DNA from: Chloracidobacterium sp.
GTDB lineage: Bacteria > Acidobacteriota > Blastocatellia > Pyrinomonadales > Pyrinomonadaceae
Direction: 5' to 3'
Length of the DNA stretch: 64,000 nt
Assembly: GCA_016715795.1 (NCBI GenBank)
Contig: JADJXP010000001.1
Span: 372,001 to 436,000, forward strand
Shown here: positions 58,292 through 64,000 of the stretch, in pieces
Numbering within the stretch: position 1 is the first letter of the stretch
How the letters are laid out: every line of letters begins with the position of its first letter
Notes under the pieces: generated by a model
What the model saw: the letters and a program-made list of their open reading frames with translations, nothing else
Told to the model about the DNA's origin: nothing
The model's database searches: none
Translations under genes and position numbers: made by a program

Positions 58292-60466
58292 CTAGAAATA
58301 CCTAACAGTGTAAGTAAACCTTACGCCTCGGCCGATCTCGGGGGAGATGTTTTTGATGAACGAGATGTGGTTGTAGTAGAGCTTGTTGTTGAGGTTATAG
58401 GCGTTCACCGAGAATAGATGAGCGAAGTGTTGGCGCGAGATGACGTAGGATGCGGTCACATTCGCCGTGACGTAGCCGGCGGTTGGGGTCTCGTTGTCGA
58501 ATATTCGAGACTGGCGGCCGACGACGACAATTTCAGGACGGATCGTAAAGGTGGTGCTGTGAAGATCGATTCCAACACGGCCTCGCAGCGGCCCAATTCG
58601 CGGGAGCGGCCGGCCGTCGGAGAGTTGCGCGTTCACGTAATCCAAACCGGCAAAAACATTGGCGAATTTGCTCACCCTAACATCGACGCTCAGTTCCGTG
58701 CCCGTAAAGCGGCTGTCAGCCTGTCGATACTCGGCGATCGGAAAGCCGCTCGCGGGGTCGGTCGTGCCGGTCGGCGCGAGAAAGACAAAATCGTCGAACG
58801 AATAGTAGTAATAGTTCGCCTCGGCGCGAAACCGCGGCGTTTGGTGCCGCACCGAAAGGTCGATGCCATTACTGATCTCGGGCCGCAGGTTTGCGTTGCC
58901 GATCTCGAACGACAGCGTCCCGTCGTGCGGGCCGTTATTATAGAGTTCCTCAAGCGCAGGGGCACGATAGCCGTGTGAAAAGTTCGCGACGAAAGCCCCG
59001 CCCTTCCACGTTTCAAATCTCGCACCGGCGGCCCCTGAAACGCCTGTGAATGTCCTGTCGATGAGCGACGGGCTGAGGGGATCATACGCATTGTGCTCAA
59101 CGCGGCTGCCGAATTGCAGCGTGACGCGTTCGAACTTCACCTCTTCGAGGCCGAAGACTGAGAACGAGTCCTGCACAACGGGACCGTCGATCAGCACCTC
59201 GTCGCCGATCGTGCGGTAATTTCGGCGGTAGCCGTCAAAGCCGAAGCGGCCCGTCAGAAGGCCCTTTTTCTGCTGTTCAAACATTCCGCGATACGACGTG
59301 ACGCGATTATCGAACGTCGTCCCGACTTCGCCGTCGGCGAGTTCCTGGTGCCGGTAGCGGCTGATATCGAATGTGAATTTTGCCGACGTTATAAAGGCGT
59401 CGAGGTCAGTCAAACCGCCCGAAAGCTTGACGTTGTGCCGATGCATGCGCAGGCTCCGCTCTTCGGGGTCGGTCTCAAAAATGTCCAGCGGTATGCCGTA
59501 GCGATTGCGGTAATAGCTGTAGTTGGTGCTAAAGAACGCCTTTTTGCCAAATCCCGCAAGGCCGCCGTTGCCGGTCGCGTTTCGCGTAAACGTGTTCTCG
59601 ACGGTGCCAAAACCGCCGCCGGCATTATAGTCACTCGTTCGCTGCGTGCCGGCATTGCCCCAAAACATCCAGCGTTTTGTGCCATATTCGAGGCCGCCGC
59701 TCGCGGCACCCTGAGAGTTGTTTGTGCCTGCGATGCCCGAAAAATAACCGCGAAATCCCGGATGTGCGCCCTCGTCATGTCCGCTGACGGCATTGACCAC
59801 GCCACCGATGGCGTTGCTGCCATAGAGCAGCGTCGCAGGCCCCTTGACGACCTCGATTCGCTCGACTGAGAGCGTATCGACGGGCTCGGAGTGATCCCCC
59901 GATTGCGAACCAAGCGAGCCAACGCGCACACCGTCGGTTGATATCAGCACACGGTCGCCGTCAAATCCGCGGATGACGGGCCGGCTTGCGCCGCCGCCGC
60001 CCGTGCGCTTAGCGACGCCGGCCTGATTATCGAGCACGTCGCCGAGTCCGACGGCGGCGCGGGTCGCGATCTCGCTTGAATTTAGTGTGGCGACCGATTC
60101 GATCGATTCAAATGTCGATTGTTCGCTGCCGCTGGCCGTCACGGTCACACTCGCCTTTAGCCCCGCGAGCTGCAGCCGAATATCGACCGTAAGCGTTGCC
60201 CCGGCCGCAACGATCACCGTCTGTCGAGCGTCGTCAAATCCCTCCTGATGGGCAACCAGCGTGTACCGGCCCGCCGGTATGTCGGCAAATGTGTAATGGC
60301 CATTCTGGTCGGTCAGCGCCGTTCGCTTTAGCTCAATGATCTGTATCGAGACCTGATGCAGCACGGTATTTTCGCTGTCGAGATATACCGTGCCCGCGAG
60401 CATGCCCTGCGATTGGGCGAGACCTGTCGTGGTTAAAAGAAGTAGTAGTAAAAAGACCTTGTGCAT
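58292..60466 (-). CDS. TonB-dependent outer-membrane receptor with CarboxypepD_reg N-terminus
   Basis: 724 residues. Signal peptide (MHKVFLLLLLLTTTGLAQSQ), a CarboxypepD_reg-like domain (about 25-105, VDSEN-type: LAGTVYLDSENTVLHQVSIQ), a plug (about 130-240, GLGDVLDNQAGVAKRTGGGG, RPVIRGFDGDRVLISTDGVR), then a 22-strand-type barrel ending in VRFTYTVRYF. Such receptors import siderophores, vitamin B12, metals or sugars; the ligand is not evident, and no riboswitch is seen upstream. GGAGG precedes ATG. Confidence 0.93.
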   Translation of the reverse strand: MHKVFLLLLLLTTTGLAQSQGMLAGTVYLDSENTVLHQVSIQIIELKRTALTDQNGHYTFADIPAGRYTLVAHQEGFDDARQTVIVAAGATLTVDIRLQLAGLKASVTVTASGSEQSTFESIESVATLNSSEIATRAAVGLGDVLDNQAGVAKRTGGGGASRPVIRGFDGDRVLISTDGVRVGSLGSQSGDHSEPVDTLSVERIEVVKGPATLLYGSNAIGGVVNAVSGHDEGAHPGFRGYFSGIAGTNNSQGAASGGLEYGTKRWMFWGNAGTQRTSDYNAGGGFGTVENTFTRNATGNGGLAGFGKKAFFSTNYSYYRNRYGIPLDIFETDPEERSLRMHRHNVKLSGGLTDLDAFITSAKFTFDISRYRHQELADGEVGTTFDNRVTSYRGMFEQQKKGLLTGRFGFDGYRRNYRTIGDEVLIDGPVVQDSFSVFGLEEVKFERVTLQFGSRVEHNAYDPLSPSLIDRTFTGVSGAAGARFETWKGGAFVANFSHGYRAPALEELYNNGPHDGTLSFEIGNANLRPEISNGIDLSVRHQTPRFRAEANYYYYSFDDFVFLAPTGTTDPASGFPIAEYRQADSRFTGTELSVDVRVSKFANVFAGLDYVNAQLSDGRPLPRIGPLRGRVGIDLHSTTFTIRPEIVVVGRQSRIFDNETPTAGYVTANVTASYVISRQHFAHLFSVNAYNLNNKLYYNHISFIKNISPEIGRGVRFTYTVRYF

Positions 60467-60487
60467 AATTCCTCCAAACTCGTTACC

Positions 60488-60539
60488 AACCGGTGAGGGC
60501 CGGTTGTCAAACCAAAGACGCGCGGGCCAGGAGCCCGCG
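60488..60539. repeat. Two GC-rich hairpins before the receptor gene
   Basis: AACCGG-TGAGGG-CCGGTT and CGCGGGC-CAGGA-GCCCGCG, 21-73 bases upstream of the TonB receptor start on its leader side. They are not a known riboswitch shape. Confidence 0.5.
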
Positions 60540-60622
60540 TTCCGGCGATTGACGCTGTTCTTGGTTAACCGAGTTGTGGAGGACGAAAATGAGGATCGGG
60601 CGGCCGCGGTGACGCCGATGAG

Positions 60623-60985
60623 GTGATAATGGTCACGCGGCCGTCGGGCCGCAGGCCGCTTGCGATCCTCGCCACCGCGGTTGACTCGGGCACTTTCAGC
60701 AGTTTTAGCGACCGGCGGCTGGCCATGCTGTTTGTATCAGACCCCGAGCAGTCCGCTCAGGCCGTTGACGACGTGCTGATAAGGATGTATGGCCTGACGC
60801 GGGCCGAGGCCCGCTTTGCCGCGCTGCTTGCAGAGGTCAATGACGTCAAGGCCGTCTGCGATCTGCTCGGCGTGCGAATCACCACGGGGCGCACGCACCT
60901 GAACCACATTTTTTCCAAGACCGGCACTAACCGGCAAGCCGCGCTCATAAAACTGATCCTCACCGGCCCCGCGAGCATTCAATAA
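60623..60985 (+). pseudogene. LuxR-type regulator, 5'-truncated
   Basis: About 120 residues: RPSGRRPLAILATAVDSG, then an HTH (GLTRAEARFAALLAEVNDVK, LGVRITTGRTHLNHIFSKTG). Intact members of this LuxR-HTH type have a PAS-like N-terminal 200-250 residues; here an in-frame TGA at 60590 and the lack of similarity upstream show they are missing. The HTH looks whole, so a short DNA-binding protein from GTG 60623 is not excluded. It is divergent from the TonB receptor. Confidence 0.6.
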
Positions 60986-61546
60986 TTTTTTTTCAACACG
61001 TCATTCATTTGGTGGATGACATCACGCGCTGCAAGGCGTAGCATTCTACAAGTTTAGTTACAGATCTGATCTGCGGTCATCGAGGGCCGACCAGGTCAAC
61101 CCCGCCCGATACGGATCGGACGAGATTCCCGGCCGGTGCTCGAAGAAGCAGTCGTAAGCTTCCCGTCTCGAGATATTCGCGAAAGCTTCGATGCCTCCCG
61201 CAAGGTCGGTCTGTCATTAAGGAGGGTCGCTTTTGGTGACGCTTGAAGATCCGGCCGGCAATTCGAGGTACCGGCCGGATGCAGGCTCACCAATGTTGAA
61301 ACGGAACGTCTCAGATCAGTGAGGCCACGCAACCACGCATTCTAAGGCATTCCGTTTCTCTTTTTCAACTGGAGGGAAATCTGAGGTCGATCTGTCCTCG
61401 GTAGGCCGGCGGGAATTCGAGCCCGCCGCCCCACGGCATACCTCACTTTTCCACAGGCCGCGTGCCGCCCTGCGGGACACACTCCTCGACCCCGCACCCC
61501 AGCACGCTAACACCGGCCGACAAAGGCCGGAAGGAGAAGATTCGGT
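60986..61546 (+). other. 561-base gene-free leader with several hairpins
   Basis: No ORF convinces here. The segment has a T8 run (60986-61000 region), a nested stem at 61235-61291, GGCGGG/CCCGCC around an 8-base loop (61408-61427), and CCGGCC/GGCCGG (61513-61530) just before AAGGAG and the ATG. It reads as a promoter and long structured leader of the downstream secreted protein. Confidence 0.55.
61235..61291 (+). promoter_or_regulatory. Long nested stem in the beta-helix gene leader
   Basis: GGTGA (61235) pairs with TCACC (61287), and inside it ATCCGGCCGG (61249-61258) pairs perfectly with CCGGCCGGAT (61271-61280) around a 12-base loop; internal CGCTTGAAG and GCAGGC stay opposed and unpaired like a bulged receptor. 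Not a riboswitch I can name. Confidence 0.5.
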
Positions 61547-64000
61547 ATGTCAAATCACTCAGGCTGTTGCTCAAGTCGAGCAGCCAAAATTCTTTACAGG
61601 CCATTCATGGTCGCGGCGTTCGTGGTAATAACCGCGATGGTGGCCGCGGCCCAAACATCGATTAATTTCGAAGCGCCAACGTATACGCTTGGCAATCCCA
61701 ACGGCCAGGACGGTTGGGTGTTTACCGGGCCTTATGATGTGGCCGTCTCATCCAGCCTCGGCACGGCAGGTTTTGGTGCTCAGAGCTTCAGGATTTCCAA
61801 CGCTTCGACAAGCGGCGGCTTTGGTGATTGGGCATTTTCAAAGTCTATTTTCAACGAAGCAGGCGAGGCCGGAGCGGACAATGCGGCGTTGTCGGGCGGT
61901 GTCCGAATGAGCCGATTCGTGGCTCGTTATTCAATCGCCTCGGCGGTGCCGGGCTCTCAGCAGGTCGGTCTTCAGTTTTCAACGGCTGCGGATCGCGGTG
62001 ACGGAGCACGCATGACCTATTTACGGTACGAGGATCAGCCCGACGGCATACACGTCCTATTTGACGACTATAAAGATAACGCGCCATTTGGCGGTGCTAT
62101 CGGCGATTCCCTCGGCTGCCAGATGTTGCTCGAGGACGGTTTCGTAGAGACCGACATCGCCACGCTCGACCGCACGGTTCCGCACCTGATCGAGATGGTA
62201 GTGGAATTCGTCGCTGGCCCGCGCAACGACATAGTCAAGGTATATGTTGACGGCGTCCTGATGATCACCGGAACGACATGGGAGGACTACTTCCGATACT
62301 GTGAAGGCAATCCGCCCCGAACCGTCGATTCATTGATATTCCAAGCCAGAACGGGCAGTGGAACTGCGCCGGGAACGCTAGGCAACGGATTTTTGATCGA
62401 CAACATGACGCTGGACTCCGGGCCAGTAGCCAACATCGTGAATATCGGTGCGGGCAGCTTGACGGCCACACCGAATTATACGCAGTGGTTCTGGTGGAAT
62501 GATGAGACTGATGCTATTGACAACAGCCTCGGCTCGTTCGTTACAGGGCCGGGAACCCCCCCATATGGAACGGGAAGCGCCCAGACAAGCGTAAGCGGAA
62601 GCCAGCGACGCAATCTCGCGACATACCAGTTTGCCGGAACACCATTGGCGGCGATCGGCACCTTGAAGTTCAGCACCTACAATCCGTCCGCCGGCAATGG
62701 CGGGGCTGCAAACCGCAGTGGTTATTTGCAATTCAATGTCGATTTTGACGGCAGTGACACCTGGCAGAGGCGTCTGCTCTTCCAGCCGGCGATAAACGGA
62801 ACCGTCATCCAGGACACTTGGCAGGAATGGGATACCATTGGGGACGGCACAAAGTTGTGGCACTACTCGGGTTCGACCTGGCCGGGGACGGCCTTACCGG
62901 GGAGTTCGCCGCGGACTTGGAACGACATCCTCACATCCTATCCGGGGGTGCGCATTCGTGTTACAGATTCGTGGTTTGGAGTGCGTGTCGGCAACCCATA
63001 TCCTGACGGCTATACAGAGAATATCGACGGCATAAAATTTGGAACGGCGACAAGCCTGACCATCTTTAATTTCGACCCGCTCCCGCCGATCACATGGGTT
63101 GACGATTCGTGGACGGGCTCTGCTCCGGGCAGCGATCCGGATGGCCCGGGACCGGCAACGAGCTTTGGCTACGATGCCTTTGCCACCATCCAGGGCGGCA
63201 TCAACGGTGTTGACGGCGGCGGGACCGTGAATGTTGCTGTCGGCACATACAACGAAGACGTGCTCGTTAACAAGGTTGTCGATCTCGTCGGCGCCGGTCC
63301 TGCCGGGGTTAACGTCATCGGCCCCATCGGCGGTGTCGCAGGATCGACAATGACCGTCAGCGCGAGCGGAGCTGAGATATCAGGATTCACGATCACCAGG
63401 GCCGGAAATAACCTGGCGGACTGGAACGACCCGAACCTGAACTCGGCATGCATTGCATGGATCGGCGTCGCCTTCACAGGGATCAACATCCACGACAATT
63501 ACATTACGGGCTGCCGAACCGGTATCGACGTAAACAACAGCAGTGGAAACACTATTCATCGCAACCGGATCGATTCAAATCGGACCGGCCTGATCTTTAG
63601 AAACCAGACCGACAGCACCACCTTTACGGAGAATGAGGTCACAAACAACTGGACGGTCGGCGTGCTGTTCCTCGACGCAAGCAGCGGATCGAACAGCCCG
63701 GTCCAGACGGCACTAACCTCGACGTTCTTTAACAACAACATCAGCGGTAACTGGTATGGCCAGATCGTCGATCGCCAGACGGGCGGCTCGCTGCCTGCTC
63801 CGGGGACGACGAACCTGAAGAATTTCAGCGGCAACTGGTACGGGACAGCCACGCCGGTAGTCTCGATAGCTAACAGTGCGGAGCCAGGCTATTCGGCGTT
63901 GATCCCGGTCGCCTATGGCGGCTCATCAGTGCCTCCGGGCGGCCAGCCTGACATTCTGGGGCCGGCATCGGCGAACTTTGATTACTCGCCGTTCCTGGCC
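61547..64000 (+). CDS. Secreted right-handed beta-helix protein (N-terminal 818 residues)
   Basis: Open frame from ATG 61547 to the window edge (exactly 818 codons, no stop). AAGGAG is 12 bases before ATG. A signal/anchor (RPFMVAAFVVITAMVAAAQT, about 19-38) leads to one beta-sandwich-like domain (about 40-280), a second (about 310-500), then a NosD/pectate-lyase-like beta-helix (about 520-760): DAFATIQGGINGVDGGGTVN, then ISGFTITRAGN, NIHDNYITGCRTGIDVNNSS, IHRNRIDSNRTGLIFRNQ. These fit a polysaccharide-binding or -cleaving surface protein. The C-terminus, which would show a sorting signal, is off the right edge. Confidence 0.85.
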   Translation, partial: MSNHSGCCSSRAAKILYRPFMVAAFVVITAMVAAAQTSINFEAPTYTLGNPNGQDGWVFTGPYDVAVSSSLGTAGFGAQSFRISNASTSGGFGDWAFSKSIFNEAGEAGADNAALSGGVRMSRFVARYSIASAVPGSQQVGLQFSTAADRGDGARMTYLRYEDQPDGIHVLFDDYKDNAPFGGAIGDSLGCQMLLEDGFVETDIATLDRTVPHLIEMVVEFVAGPRNDIVKVYVDGVLMITGTTWEDYFRYCEGNPPRTVDSLIFQARTGSGTAPGTLGNGFLIDNMTLDSGPVANIVNIGAGSLTATPNYTQWFWWNDETDAIDNSLGSFVTGPGTPPYGTGSAQTSVSGSQRRNLATYQFAGTPLAAIGTLKFSTYNPSAGNGGAANRSGYLQFNVDFDGSDTWQRRLLFQPAINGTVIQDTWQEWDTIGDGTKLWHYSGSTWPGTALPGSSPRTWNDILTSYPGVRIRVTDSWFGVRVGNPYPDGYTENIDGIKFGTATSLTIFNFDPLPPITWVDDSWTGSAPGSDPDGPGPATSFGYDAFATIQGGINGVDGGGTVNVAVGTYNEDVLVNKVVDLVGAGPAGVNVIGPIGGVAGSTMTVSASGAEISGFTITRAGNNLADWNDPNLNSACIAWIGVAFTGINIHDNYITGCRTGIDVNNSSGNTIHRNRIDSNRTGLIFRNQTDSTTFTENEVTNNWTVGVLFLDASSGSNSPVQTALTSTFFNNNISGNWYGQIVDRQTGGSLPAPGTTNLKNFSGNWYGTATPVVSIANSAEPGYSALIPVAYGGSSVPPGGQPDILGPASANFDYSPFLA

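Noticed and set aside
60467..60622. Cobalamin riboswitch upstream of the TonB receptor.
   Set aside because: None of the conserved B12-box elements is present and the segment is too short.
61400..61435. tRNA T-arm-like sequence GGCGGGAATTCGAGCCCGCC.
   Set aside because: The loop has eight, not seven, bases and no acceptor, D or anticodon arm is found upstream.

Overview
The window looks like a chromosomal segment from a Gram-negative, GC-rich (roughly 55-60%) environmental bacterium. The gene styles fit Acidobacteriota, class Blastocatellia (Pyrinomonadaceae-like): a long M36 metallopeptidase with Pro-Thr linkers and Calx-beta/P domains, CarboxypepD_reg-tipped outer-membrane proteins, FHA and cNMP domains fused to redox modules, and abundant multihaem cytochromes. 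The taxonomy is inferred from gene content; no rRNA or tRNA was found.

Layout. 1-2.2 kb: mreB-mreC-mreD shape operon, with mreD running off the left edge. 2.4-7.9 kb: giant secreted M36 protease. 8.2-11.5 kb: CBS protein-Hsp20-Lon operon. 11.6-13.5 kb: nadA, directly preceded by a hicB-hicA toxin-antitoxin pair and by a second, broken copy of the nadA 5' end. 13.5-15.2 kb: phosphate transporter with its DUF47 partner. 15.4-23.1 kb: housekeeping and membrane genes (M48 protease, YacG, MFS, M50 protease, HU, YpfJ-like, TM2, riboflavin synthase). 23.4-28.6 kb: pilB-X-pilT-pilC type IV pilus motor operon with a good sigma70-like promoter.

29.1-42.2 kb is the most remarkable region. A + strand pair encodes an outer-membrane beta-barrel and a decahaem cytochrome carrying an LVIVD beta-propeller. 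It converges on a tight - strand operon of tetrahaem cytochrome, zinc-ribbon protein, cNMP-binding/4x[4Fe-4S]/membrane protein, FHA-heptahaem cytochrome, and membrane-anchored ferredoxin-FAD oxidoreductase. Together they could carry electrons from cytoplasmic donors across the inner membrane and periplasm to the outer membrane, with cytoplasmic cNMP and FHA domains as possible gates. A second cytochrome operon at 50.1-54.4 kb (tandem GlcG-type domains, an unknown exported protein, and two haem-rich cytochromes) has an IS just upstream.

42.2-47.5 kb is an accessory, repeat-laden strip: a PD-(D/E)XK-like protein, a coiled-coil lipoprotein, an IS200-like/RAYT transposase with REP-type palindromes, a vsr gene destroyed by several repeat insertions, and repeated gene fragments. 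It ends at a structured, about 340-nt leader in front of a ribonuclease E/G with a very long disordered insertion.

54.5-55.9 kb: a decayed ISNCY-type insertion sequence with a 17-bp target duplication. 55.9-64 kb: LysW-like zinc ribbon, GGDEF diguanylate cyclase, dienelactone hydrolase (apparently leaderless), TonB-dependent receptor, truncated LuxR regulator, and the start of a secreted beta-helix protein that runs off the right edge and is preceded by a hairpin-rich leader.
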